A stretch of 64,000 bases of DNA from Virgibacillus sp. LDC-1 (GTDB lineage: Bacteria > Bacillota > Bacilli > Bacillales > Amphibacillaceae), in contig NZ_JARUVL010000004.1 of NCBI RefSeq assembly GCF_030137545.1, positions 62,001 through 126,000 of the forward strand, given 5' to 3'. Positions 54,866 through 63,475 of the stretch are shown here, piece by piece; position 1 is the first letter of the stretch; each line of letters begins with the position of its first letter. The translations under genes and the position numbers were made by a program. The notes beneath the pieces are model-generated. The model made no database searches, was not told the origin of the DNA, and worked only from the letters and a program-made list of their open reading frames with translations.

Positions 54866-54898
54866 AACCCTTGCCAGGTGGTCGGCAAGGGTTTATTA
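54866..54898 (+). terminator. CAAGGG-type hairpin upstream of spoIIIE
   Basis: AACCCTTGCC (54866-54875) pairs perfectly with GGCAAGGGTT (54884-54893), eight-base loop, then TATTATT. It is 52 bases after ylzJ and 41 before the spoIIIE ATG. It may end the tepA-ylzJ unit or attenuate spoIIIE. Confidence 0.65.
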
Positions 54899-54934
54899 TT
54901 CATGTATAATTGCCTAGTTAATAGAGGTGAAAAA

Positions 54935-57196
54935 ATGGCTAAAAAAAGAAAGAAAAGAAAGAATAAATTAAAACAAAAAGTGAAATTTGAATTGTTAGGT
55001 TTGCTATTTATTTTTCTAGCAATCTTCGGGAGTGGAGCTAGTGCAATTAGTGATGGAGCAATACCAGGAGGACTTGAGAATATTTTTCGTTTTTTCTTCG
55101 GAATCTGGTATTTTATTGCGTCTATCTATTTGTTAATTACAGGGGTCTTCTTATTAGTAAAGCGACGTTACCCTTATTTTACACATAAAAAAATGATTGG
55201 TTTTTATATTATGTTTGCGGGTGTCCTGTTATTAACACATATTCAAACACTTGAACGCCTACAAGTGTTTGCAACGGACAGTTCTATTATTCAAGCGACT
55301 TGGGATAGCTTTATTTTATATGTGAATGAAAATGGAGTAGCCATGCAAACAGGTGGAGGAATGGTTGGTGCAGTCATTCTAGTATTCTGCTATTATTTGT
55401 TTTCATTTACCGGTGCAAAGATTGTTGCCGTATTTTCTATTTTAATTGGAATTATTTTTATGACGGAATTTTCAATTGGGGATTTTTTCTCTAAAGGATT
55501 AAAAAAACTTGCAAGTAAGATGAAAGCACAGTTTGCAAAGTGGAAGAATAATAGAAAAGAAAAAACAGAGCATGAAGAACCAGATATTGTTATGTCCGAA
55601 TCGATGGCAGATAGTCTTCCAGAAACAGAGCCTGTTATTCAGGAATTTACGGATGTAGCCTATCACACGATGGAAAACGATAGAAAGCAATCGAAGTCAG
55701 AAAGGAAGGCAGAAGATGATATGGAGACAGAGGTGACCGATCATTCGATGCCTATGACCGAGACTGAAAATCACGATTATGAACTTCCTGCTTTAGATTT
55801 GTTAGCTGAACCAGCTCACAGCTCTCAACAACAGGAAAAATCACAAATTCAAGCAACCGTTAAAAAGCTAGAGCGAACCTTTCATAGCTTTGGAGTTAGA
55901 GCAAGAGTCACGAAGGTTCATGTTGGACCAGCAGTAACGAAGTATGAGATTTACCCTGAAGCAGGTGTGAAAGTAAGTAAAATTGTTGGACTTCACGATG
56001 ACCTTGCACTAGCACTTGCTGCAAAGGATTTACGTATAGAAGCACCAATTCCAGGAAAGTCTGCAGTAGGGATTGAGGTGCCAAATAAAGAAGTTGCTAT
56101 GGTATCATTGCGCGAGGTGCTTGACAGTACGATGGGGAATTCTGCTTCTAAGCTATTATTTGCCCTAGGTAGGGATATTTCTGGTGAAGCAGTGATGGCA
56201 GAGCTTAATAAAATGCCACATTTATTAATTGCTGGAGCAACCGGTAGCGGAAAAAGTGTCTGTGTGAATGGCATAATTACGACCATTTTGATGCGAACTA
56301 AGCCGCATGAGGTTAAAATGATGATGATTGATCCGAAAAAAGTTGAATTAAATGTTTACAACGGAATTCCACATTTACTCGCACCGGTTGTAACGGATCC
56401 GAAGAAAGCATCGCGAGCGTTGAAAAAAGTAGTTGCAGAAATGGAAAGACGTTATGAGCTTTTTTCTGATACAGGTACTAGAAATATTGAAGGATACAAT
56501 GAGTATGTTCGTAAACAAAATATAATTAACGAAGAAGAACAACCGAACCTACCTTATATTGTCGTTCTCGTTGATGAGCTTGCTGATTTAATGATGGTTG
56601 CGTCTAGTGATGTAGAGGATGCCATTACACGTTTAGCGCAAATGGCCCGAGCTGCTGGTATCCACTTAATCATTGCAACACAAAGACCGTCTGTAGATGT
56701 TATAACAGGGGTAATTAAAGCGAATATTCCTTCTAGAATTGCTTTCAGTGTTTCTTCCCAAACGGATTCACGAACGATATTAGATATGGGGGGAGCTGAA
56801 AAGCTATTAGGAAGAGGCGATATGCTATTCTTACCTGTGGGAGCATCTAAGCCTACTAGAGTTCAAGGCGCGTTTTTATCGGATGAAGAAGTAGAACGAG
56901 TTGTGGATCATTGTATTGAACAGCAAAAAGCAACCTATCAAGAAGAGATGATTCCAGAGGACAATAATGAAGTCGTCAATGAAGTGGATGATGAATTGTA
57001 TGATGATGCAGTTCAACTTGTATTAGAAATGCAAAGTGCTAGTGTTTCCATGCTACAGCGCAGATTTCGTGTTGGTTATACAAGAGCAGCTAGATTAATT
57101 GATGCAATGGAGGAACGAGGAATTGTAGGCCCATATGAGGGAAGTAAACCGAGAGTTGTATTAATTTCTCAAACAAGTGAAGAAAAAATGTCATAG
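54935..57196 (+). CDS. spoIIIE: DNA translocase SpoIIIE (FtsK family)
   Basis: SpoIIIE pumps the chromosome into the forespore through the septum. The 753-residue product has a basic start ([20 protein letters not shown]), four to five membrane helices to about 190, an acidic linker, and the motor. The motor includes the alpha/beta part ([19 protein letters not shown] near 315), Walker [13 protein letters not shown] near 434 and Walker [15 protein letters not shown] near 544. The C-terminal gamma DNA-reading domain ends it ([21 protein letters not shown] near 705). I chose ATG 54935 after AGAGGTGA; the longer frame upstream begins before the hairpin and would read through it. Length is close to B. 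subtilis SpoIIIE (787). Confidence 0.95.
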   Translation: MAKKRKKRKNKLKQKVKFELLGLLFIFLAIFGSGASAISDGAIPGGLENIFRFFFGIWYFIASIYLLITGVFLLVKRRYPYFTHKKMIGFYIMFAGVLLLTHIQTLERLQVFATDSSIIQATWDSFILYVNENGVAMQTGGGMVGAVILVFCYYLFSFTGAKIVAVFSILIGIIFMTEFSIGDFFSKGLKKLASKMKAQFAKWKNNRKEKTEHEEPDIVMSESMADSLPETEPVIQEFTDVAYHTMENDRKQSKSERKAEDDMETEVTDHSMPMTETENHDYELPALDLLAEPAHSSQQQEKSQIQATVKKLERTFHSFGVRARVTKVHVGPAVTKYEIYPEAGVKVSKIVGLHDDLALALAAKDLRIEAPIPGKSAVGIEVPNKEVAMVSLREVLDSTMGNSASKLLFALGRDISGEAVMAELNKMPHLLIAGATGSGKSVCVNGIITTILMRTKPHEVKMMMIDPKKVELNVYNGIPHLLAPVVTDPKKASRALKKVVAEMERRYELFSDTGTRNIEGYNEYVRKQNIINEEEQPNLPYIVVLVDELADLMMVASSDVEDAITRLAQMARAAGIHLIIATQRPSVDVITGVIKANIPSRIAFSVSSQTDSRTILDMGGAEKLLGRGDMLFLPVGASKPTRVQGAFLSDEEVERVVDHCIEQQKATYQEEMIPEDNNEVVNEVDDELYDDAVQLVLEMQSASVSMLQRRFRVGYTRAARLIDAMEERGIVGPYEGSKPRVVLISQTSEEKMS

Positions 57197-57209
57197 TATC
57201 TAATCTAGC

Positions 57210-57242
57210 GAGACTCCATATCCAGTAGAGGTATGGAGTCTC
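57210..57242 (+). terminator. Stem-loop after spoIIIE, without U tract
   Basis: GAGACTCCATA (57210-57220) pairs perfectly with TATGGAGTCTC (57232-57242), 11-base loop, followed by AAAC. Strong stem but not a standard terminator. Confidence 0.5.
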
Positions 57243-57312
57243 AAACAAGTGATTATAAGGCAATTGCAGAATACGCAAATAATAGATCAAATTCTAGTAA
57301 TAGATGAATAAC

Positions 57313-57353
57313 AAGGACAGTATGGATTCATGCTTCAAGATACTGTCTTTTTT
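57313..57353 (+). terminator. Intrinsic terminator before ymfC
   Basis: AAGGACAGTAT (57313-57323) pairs with ATACTGTCTTT (57340-57350), one G-U, 16-base loop, then TTT. With the stem-loop at 57210 it closes the spoIIIE region. The rest of the gap to 57619 holds only the promoter candidate listed next. Confidence 0.8.
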
Positions 57354-57523
57354 ATGTTTTGAACGCGAGATTGGCTCATCCATGAAACATGGAATGGAAT
57401 GATTGCAAATTTTAATATTAGGAGAACATTATTACTTTCCATTAAAATGCTAGTATAGCAATGCTTAGACGACAATTATTGACAAGAATCGGTGAATTTT
57501 TTAAGAACTTTTACCTAATACTA

Positions 57524-57552
57524 TTTATTTATTTTTTAATAAATGGTATAGT
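57524..57552 (+). promoter_or_regulatory. Possible promoter of ymfC
   Basis: TTTATT (57524-57529), 17-base spacer, TATAGT (57547-57552). The same pair and spacing occurs before rseP. A perfect TTGACA at 57479-57484 lacks a good -10 at 17 bases (TAAGAA). Confidence 0.38.
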
Positions 57553-57619
57553 TAATAACGAAAGATAGTCATACGTCAGAGGTCAGATCTCTTACATGTT
57601 TGTCAGGAGGGGGGATGTC

Positions 57620-58345
57620 ATGTCGATTAAAGCGGATTCACGTCATTTGTACTTACAAGTGATTGATAAAATTAAACAAGATATTGAAAGCGGTATATAT
57701 CGAGAAAAAGAAAAGCTGCCTTCTGAGTTTCAGCTATCGAAGAAGCTTGGTGTATCACGTGCTACATTAAGGGAAGCGTTACGAATACTTGAGGAAGATA
57801 ACGTGGTTACAAGAAGGCATGGCGTTGGCACATTTGTGAACCAAAAGCCAATTTTTTCTTCTGGTATCGAGCAATTAACAAGTGTTACATATATGATTGA
57901 ACAATCTGATAAAGTTGCTGGATCACAGTATATATCAACCGAGATTATTGAAGCAACAGAAGATGAACGAAAAAAATTCGCACCAAAGAATGTACATAAC
58001 TTAATCCAAATTGAACGTGTTCGAACAGCGGATAATGAACCAGTTGTTTTTTGTGTAGATAAAATTCCGGAAAAGCTTATCCCGATTGAATTCGTGAATA
58101 AAAAAGATTCTTTGTTTAAACTTATGGAGGAACATGCAAATAAACGCGTCACATACGCTGTTACATTTATTGAGCCAGTAAGCTATAACAGTAGAATTTT
58201 TGAAATATTAAACTGCGATCCTGAGCAATCTTTATTATTATTAAAGCAAATGCATTATACAGAAGAGGATGAGCCAGTTTTATATTCTGCAAATTACTTT
58301 CGATCAGATATGTTTAGTTTCCATGTTCTGCGGAAGCGTATGTAA
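57620..58345 (+). CDS. ymfC: GntR/HutC family transcriptional regulator YmfC
   Basis: The 241-residue product has an N-terminal GntR winged helix at about 5-70 (LYLQVIDKIKQDIESGIY, LPSEFQLSKKLGVSRATLREAL, VTRRHGVGTFV) and a C-terminal UTRA ligand-binding domain (LIQIERVRTADNEPVVFCVD, then EPVLYSANYFRSDMFSFHVL). The start ATG 57620 follows GGAGGGGGG. It lies 102 bases before a nucleoside-type transporter, so nucleosides or related compounds are plausible ligands; that is inference. B. subtilis has ymfC next to spoIIIE as well. Confidence 0.9.
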   Translation: MSIKADSRHLYLQVIDKIKQDIESGIYREKEKLPSEFQLSKKLGVSRATLREALRILEEDNVVTRRHGVGTFVNQKPIFSSGIEQLTSVTYMIEQSDKVAGSQYISTEIIEATEDERKKFAPKNVHNLIQIERVRTADNEPVVFCVDKIPEKLIPIEFVNKKDSLFKLMEEHANKRVTYAVTFIEPVSYNSRIFEILNCDPEQSLLLLKQMHYTEEDEPVLYSANYFRSDMFSFHVLRKRM

Positions 58346-58447
58346 GGGGTTTCAATAAACGCTTTTGGGAGGTGATTGCCAAAGCAGTAAGGTATAAATG
58401 GGAAATACAGGTTAAAAATAAGCAATAAAAAAAGGGAGGAAATTAAC

Positions 58448-59554
58448 ATGAAGAAAAGTAAACTGTTTGTCATGCTAGCTGTATTGTTAAGCTTAGGTCT
58501 TTTCTTGGCTGCTTGCGGTGGCTCTGGTGATGACAAAAAAGAAGACGAAGGTAAAACAGGAGATGCAGGAAAATCTGAAGAAACTGATTTCAGTGCAGCA
58601 ATGGTTACTGATATCGGTGGCGTAGATGATAAATCATTCAACCAATCTGCTTGGGAAGGTCTTCAAGCATTTGGTAAAGAAAATGGCCTAGAAAAAGGCA
58701 ATGGCTTTGATTATGCACAATCAAATGACAAGTCAGATTATATGCCAAACCTTACGCGTTTAATCCGTGATGACTATAAGTTAATCTTCGGTATTGGCTT
58801 TGAACTAAAAGAAGATATCGCTAAAGTAGCTGAGCAATATCCAGATACACAATTTGCGATTGTAGATGATGTAGTAGAACAACCAAACGTAGCAAGCATT
58901 ACATTTAAAGAGCATCAAGGTTCATTCCTAGTAGGTGTTGCTGCTGCTAAGAAAACAACAACAAACAAAGTTGGTTTCGTCGGTGGAATTGACTCACCTT
59001 TAATTAACAAATTTGAATCTGGCTTTATTGCTGGGGTTAAATCTGTAAACCCAGATATCGAAGTGAAAGTACAGTATGCTGAATCTTTCGGTGCACCTGA
59101 TAAAGGGAAAATCATTGCATCTAATATGTTTAATGAAGGTTTCGATGTAATTTATCATGCATCTGGTGGTACTGGTAACGGCGTATTCAACCAAGCAAAA
59201 GATATTAAGCAAAATGATCCTGACCGTGATATTTGGGTAATCGGTGTAGACCGTGACCAGCATGAAGAAGGACAAATCGGTGACCATAACATTACACTAA
59301 CATCTATGGTTAAACGTGTAGACGTAGCTGTTCAAGACGTTTCTAACAAAACGATGAACGGTGAATCTCATGGTGGAGAATTGTTAGAGTATGGTCTTGA
59401 AGATGATGCGATCGCTGTAGCAACAACGAACAGTGATGCAATGACACAAGATATCATCGACGCTGTTAACGAATGGAAAGAAAAAATTCTTAACGGTGAC
59501 GTAGAAGTTCCTAAAACTCGTGAAGAAACAAAAGCATTTTTAGAAGCACTATAA
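58448..59554 (+). CDS. BmpA/PnrA-type nucleoside-binding lipoprotein
   Basis: The 368-residue product is a lipoprotein: signal peptide ending in the lipobox LAAC with Cys23, a Gly/Asp/Lys linker, then a BMP-family binding domain (AAMVTDIGGVDDKSFNQSAW near 50, VGFVGGIDSPLINKFESGF near 177, DVIYHASGGTGNGVFNQAK near 235). It is the substrate-binding part of the ABC transporter encoded downstream and resembles NupN (guanosine) of B. subtilis. GGGAGG precedes the ATG. A strong hairpin follows the stop, which may keep this part of the mRNA more abundant than the transporter genes. Confidence 0.92.
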   Translation: MKKSKLFVMLAVLLSLGLFLAACGGSGDDKKEDEGKTGDAGKSEETDFSAAMVTDIGGVDDKSFNQSAWEGLQAFGKENGLEKGNGFDYAQSNDKSDYMPNLTRLIRDDYKLIFGIGFELKEDIAKVAEQYPDTQFAIVDDVVEQPNVASITFKEHQGSFLVGVAAAKKTTTNKVGFVGGIDSPLINKFESGFIAGVKSVNPDIEVKVQYAESFGAPDKGKIIASNMFNEGFDVIYHASGGTGNGVFNQAKDIKQNDPDRDIWVIGVDRDQHEEGQIGDHNITLTSMVKRVDVAVQDVSNKTMNGESHGGELLEYGLEDDAIAVATTNSDAMTQDIIDAVNEWKEKILNGDVEVPKTREETKAFLEAL

Positions 59555-59561
59555 TTCTGGA

Positions 59562-59593
59562 TTGGTAGGAGCGGATTGCTCCGCTCCTATCAA
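59562..59593 (+). other. Strong intercistronic stem-loop between the lipoprotein gene and nupO
   Basis: TTGGTAGGAGCGGA (59562-59575) pairs with TCCGCTCCTATCAA (59580-59593), fourteen pairs with one G-U and a TTGC tetraloop. There is no U tract. Hairpins here commonly protect the 3' end of binding-protein messages from decay. Confidence 0.7.
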
Positions 59594-59698
59594 ATTAGTT
59601 TAGACAAAATCTTCAAATGAAGAGGATAAGTAAGCTATTTAGCCTTTTCATTTGGTGATTTTTCAAAAAAATAATTTATATAAAAGGGGTGAATTTTT

Positions 59699-61231
59699 GT
59701 GGAATATGTGATCGAGATGCTGAATATTCGGAAGGAATTTCCGGGGATTGTTGCAAATGATAATATTACGATCCAAGTAAGAAAAGGCGAAATCCATGCC
59801 TTATTAGGAGAAAATGGTGCCGGAAAGTCAACCTTGATGAATGTTTTGTTTGGGTTGTACCAGCCTGAAAAAGGTGAAATTAAAGTAAAAGGTGAAAAAG
59901 TAAATATTACTAACCCCAACATTGCGAATGAATTAGGCATCGGTATGGTGCATCAGCACTTTATGCTGGTTGAGCCATTTACAGTTACACAAAATATCAT
60001 TTTAGGTAGTGAACCAAAATCAAAGACTGGGAAAATTGACATTAAAAAAGCGGAAAAAGAAATTCAAGCGTTATCTGATCGTTATGGACTAAAGGTAGAC
60101 CCATCAGCAAAAATAAGTGACATATCGGTTGGAATGCAGCAAAGAGTGGAAATTTTAAAAACGCTTTATCGCGGAGCAGAGGTATTAATCTTTGACGAAC
60201 CGACAGCTGTATTAACACCGCAGGAAATTAATGAGCTAATGGATATCATGCGTTCTTTGATTAAAGAAGGTAAATCAATCATTTTAATTACCCACAAACT
60301 AAAAGAAATTATGGAAGTAAGTGATCGTTGTACTGTTATTCGCAAAGGAAAAGGCATTGGTACTGTAAACATCTCAGAAACTAATGTCCATGAGCTTGCA
60401 TCATTAATGGTAGGACGTGATGTTAGCTTTGAAATTGAAAAGCAGCCAGCAGAACCGAAGGAAGTTGTGCTCGATATCAAGGATTTGCATGTAAAGGATG
60501 CTAGAAAAGTAGATTTAGTTAAAGGGTTAAACTTAGAAGTAAAAGCTGGTGAGATTGTCGGCATTGCTGGGATTGATGGGAATGGACAATCCGAGCTAAT
60601 TGAAGCAATTACTGGTCTGAGAAAGTCAGGTTCAGGAACGATCAAGTTAAATAATAAAGACATTACGAACCTTAATCCAAGAAAGGTGACGGAAAGTGGT
60701 GTCGGTCATATTCCACAGGATAGACATAAATTTGGACTTGTTCTTGATTATACGATTGGTGAGAATATGGTATTGCAAACGTATTATCAATCACCATATT
60801 CAAAAGGAAGTATATTAAATCATAAAGAAATTTATAAAAAAGCTACAGAACTTATTGAAGAATATGATGTTCGAACTCCAAGTGAATTTACGAAGGCTCG
60901 TGCATTATCTGGTGGGAACCAGCAAAAAGCGATTATCGGTCGGGAAGTCGACAGGTCCCCTGATTTACTTATTGCCGCACAGCCAACACGTGGCCTTGAC
61001 GTTGGGGCTATCGAATTCATTCATAAAAAGCTTGTAGAAGAGCGTGATAAAGGACGAGCTGTACTTCTAATTTCATTTGAATTAGATGAAATCTTAGATG
61101 TCAGTGATCGAATTGCCGTTATGTTTGACGGGAAGATCGTTGCTAACTTAAAGCCAGAAGAAACAAATGAACAGGAATTAGGGTTGTTAATGGCTGGAAG
61201 TCAAGCGAAAAGGGCGGGTGATTCAGAATGA
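59699..61231 (+). CDS. nupO: Nucleoside ABC transporter ATP-binding protein NupO
   Basis: The 510-residue product has two fused ABC ATPase domains. The first has Walker A GENGAGKST near 38, signature SVGMQQRVEIL near 142 and LIFDEPTAVL near 162. The second lacks a perfect Walker A (GIDGNGQSELIEAI near 293), as usual for this family, but keeps ALSGGNQQKAI near 403 and a Walker B-like LLIAAQPTRGLDVG in which the usual Glu is Gln. It starts with GTG 59699 after AAGGGGTGA. It overlaps nupP by four bases. Confidence 0.93.
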   Translation: MEYVIEMLNIRKEFPGIVANDNITIQVRKGEIHALLGENGAGKSTLMNVLFGLYQPEKGEIKVKGEKVNITNPNIANELGIGMVHQHFMLVEPFTVTQNIILGSEPKSKTGKIDIKKAEKEIQALSDRYGLKVDPSAKISDISVGMQQRVEILKTLYRGAEVLIFDEPTAVLTPQEINELMDIMRSLIKEGKSIILITHKLKEIMEVSDRCTVIRKGKGIGTVNISETNVHELASLMVGRDVSFEIEKQPAEPKEVVLDIKDLHVKDARKVDLVKGLNLEVKAGEIVGIAGIDGNGQSELIEAITGLRKSGSGTIKLNNKDITNLNPRKVTESGVGHIPQDRHKFGLVLDYTIGENMVLQTYYQSPYSKGSILNHKEIYKKATELIEEYDVRTPSEFTKARALSGGNQQKAIIGREVDRSPDLLIAAQPTRGLDVGAIEFIHKKLVEERDKGRAVLLISFELDEILDVSDRIAVMFDGKIVANLKPEETNEQELGLLMAGSQAKRAGDSE

Positions 61232-62277
61232 CGTCTAACAATAAGTTATTCGGGATATTAGTTCCCATTATTTCTGTAATTCTTGGATTATTAGTCGGAG
61301 CAATCATTATGCTCATTTCTGGGCATAATCCAATCGCTGGCTATGCTGCATTATGGAATGGTGCATTTGGTGATGCCTATACACTAGGTGAAACAGTACG
61401 TAGAAGTACACCATATATCCTAACAGGGATGGCAGTAGCATTCGCATTTCGTGCTAATTTATTTAATATTGGTGCAGAAGGACAAGTTATTGTAGGTTGG
61501 TTAGCTGCTGTTTGGGTAGGTATCGCAATAGATGCACCAATGATTATTCATTTACCACTTGCTATCATTGCAGCGATTTTAGCTGGTGCGGTTTGGGGGT
61601 TCATCCCTGGACTGTTAAAAGCAAAGCTTGGTGTGCATGAAGTTATCGTAACGATTATGATGAACTATATAGCACTTTTTACAACGAACGAAATTATTCG
61701 TAATGTATTGACAGAACAAAAGACAACAACGGAAACCATTCATGGATCTGCATCGTTAGCAAGTGAGTGGCTCCAAAGTATTACTTATTTTTCACGTGTG
61801 CATTACGGGATATTAATTGCCTTATTTGCAGCAGTTATTATGTGGTTTATTATGGAGCGGACAACATTAGGCTATGAGCTTAAAGCAGTTGGCTATAATA
61901 AGCACGCATCAAAGTATGCTGGAATGAATGTAAGCAAAAATATTATTTTAGCCATGGTAATTGCTGGTGGGTTTGCAGGCTTAGCTGGAGCGATGGAAGG
62001 ACTCGGTACGTTTGGAAATATATCCGTCATGTCTAGCTTTTCCAATGTTGGTTTTGATGGGATAGCGGTTGCGCTTTTAGGTGCAAATACACCGTTAGGA
62101 GTAGTGCTTGCCGCGTTCTTGTTTGGAACGTTGAAGCAGGGCGCCTTGGAAATGCCGACAGGTGCAGGTGTTCCGACGGAGCTGGTGGATATTATTATCG
62201 CTTTAATCATTTTCTTTGTAGCATCAAGCTATATTATTCGATGGGCTTTACTTCGCTTTACGAAGGAGGGGAAATAA
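61228..62277 (+). CDS. nupP: Nucleoside ABC transporter permease NupP
   Basis: The 349-residue product is a BPD-type permease of the ribose/nucleoside family with about eight to ten membrane helices. Typical parts are ALWNGAFGDAYTLGETVRRS, TPYILTGMAVAFAFRANLFNIG, the EGQVIVGWLAA stretch and GYNKHASKYAGMNVSKNIIL. It overlaps nupO by four bases and abuts nupQ without a gap. By analogy with B. subtilis NupNOPQ it forms half of the membrane channel for guanosine-type nucleosides; substrate is inferred. Confidence 0.92.
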   Translation: MTSNNKLFGILVPIISVILGLLVGAIIMLISGHNPIAGYAALWNGAFGDAYTLGETVRRSTPYILTGMAVAFAFRANLFNIGAEGQVIVGWLAAVWVGIAIDAPMIIHLPLAIIAAILAGAVWGFIPGLLKAKLGVHEVIVTIMMNYIALFTTNEIIRNVLTEQKTTTETIHGSASLASEWLQSITYFSRVHYGILIALFAAVIMWFIMERTTLGYELKAVGYNKHASKYAGMNVSKNIILAMVIAGGFAGLAGAMEGLGTFGNISVMSSFSNVGFDGIAVALLGANTPLGVVLAAFLFGTLKQGALEMPTGAGVPTELVDIIIALIIFFVASSYIIRWALLRFTKEGK

Positions 62278-63231
62278 ATGATTGATATTTTACAATCCAT
62301 TATCCCGACAGCGCTATTCTTTTCAGCCCCGTTAATATTCACAGCATTAGGTGGCGTATTTAGTGAACGATCAGGTGTTGTTAACATCGGACTAGAAGGA
62401 TTAATGGTCATGGGAGCTTTTGTAGGGATTGTATTTAACCTTACATTTGCTGATGTGTTCGGTACATGGACACCGTGGATAGCAATAATTGTTGCAACGA
62501 TTATTGGCGCGTTGTTCTCTATTATTCATGCTGTTGCATCGGTTTCATTTCGTGCTGACCAGGTTGTAAGTGGAGTTGCTATTAACTTCTTAGCACTTGG
62601 AATTGGTGTGTTTTTAACAAAGCAATGGTACGGAAAAGGACAAACAGATATGGTTTCGCAACCATTTTTCACAACAGATATTCCGTTCCTATCAGAAATC
62701 CCGATTATCGGTCCAATGTTCTTCAAGGGGATTTATTTAACCTCTTATTTAGCGATTTTCGTCGCGTTAATCGCTTGGTATGTTTTATATAAGACGCCAT
62801 TCGGTTTAAGACTACGTGCAGTTGGAGAACATCCGATGGCTGCGGATACAAACGGAATTAATGTTTATAAAATGCGTTATATAGCCGTTATCCTTTCTGG
62901 AGCATTAGGCGGTCTTGGAGGATCTGTATTTGCTTTAACGATTGCTTCTAACTTTTCGCATTCAACCATTGTTGGGCAAGGGTTTATGTCCCTAGCAGCG
63001 GTCATCTTTGGTAAGTGGCATCCGCTTGGAGCAATGGGAGCAGCGTTATTCTTTGGCTTTGCACAAAGCTTAAGTGTTGTAAGCTCAGGTATTCCATTAT
63101 TACAGGATGTGCCACAAATCTTCTTGTTAATTGCACCATATGTGTTAACAATTCTAGCTTTGGCAGGTTTGATTGGCCGTGCAGATGCACCAAAAGCAAA
63201 TGGACTTCCATATATTAAAGGAAGCAGATAA
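62278..63231 (+). CDS. nupQ: Nucleoside ABC transporter permease NupQ
   Basis: The 317-residue product is the second permease of the transporter: SAPLIFTALGGVFSERSGVVNIGLEG near the start, VSFRADQVVSGVAINFLALG near 88, GLRLRAVGEHPMAADTNGINV near 176 and GQGFMSLAAVIFGKWHPLGA near 231. It begins directly after the nupP stop, with GGAGGGG in the end of nupP. A strong terminator follows, so the transporter unit ends here. Confidence 0.93.
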   Translation: MIDILQSIIPTALFFSAPLIFTALGGVFSERSGVVNIGLEGLMVMGAFVGIVFNLTFADVFGTWTPWIAIIVATIIGALFSIIHAVASVSFRADQVVSGVAINFLALGIGVFLTKQWYGKGQTDMVSQPFFTTDIPFLSEIPIIGPMFFKGIYLTSYLAIFVALIAWYVLYKTPFGLRLRAVGEHPMAADTNGINVYKMRYIAVILSGALGGLGGSVFALTIASNFSHSTIVGQGFMSLAAVIFGKWHPLGAMGAALFFGFAQSLSVVSSGIPLLQDVPQIFLLIAPYVLTILALAGLIGRADAPKANGLPYIKGSR

Positions 63232-63249
63232 TAATAAAATGAATCGTAG

Positions 63250-63286
63250 AGCTTGGTTTCCCTTTAAAGAGGAACCAAGCTTTTTT
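63250..63286 (+). terminator. Intrinsic terminator after nupQ
   Basis: AGCTTGGTT (63250-63258) pairs perfectly with AACCAAGCT (63273-63281), the CCTTT/AGAGG part adding inner pairs, followed by TTTTT. Confidence 0.9.
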
Positions 63287-63475
63287 CTTTTTGTCTAGGG
63301 AGATTTATTCTGTATACGAATAGCAATGTCCTATTGTAGATGGTAAACTATGGATGAATGAATATTATCAAGCGGTTATTATTAACATATAGGTTATTGA
63401 TTATGTTTTATTTTTTCGAGCAAACTAAAGGTTAGCAATTAGTTATTAAAGACATTTTGTGAAGGTGGGAGCAAT

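Noticed and set aside
58373-58426. GTG-started 17-codon frame before the lipoprotein gene, and a possible purine riboswitch there
   Set aside because: The GGGAGG before it is too close to the GTG, the peptide has no features, and I could not find conserved purine-riboswitch loop sequences in the 102-base gap.
60540-60610. Apparent broken second ATPase domain in NupO (imperfect Walker A, Gln in Walker B)
   Set aside because: A degenerate second nucleotide-binding domain is normal in this sugar/nucleoside ABC ATPase family, so it is not evidence of a pseudogene.
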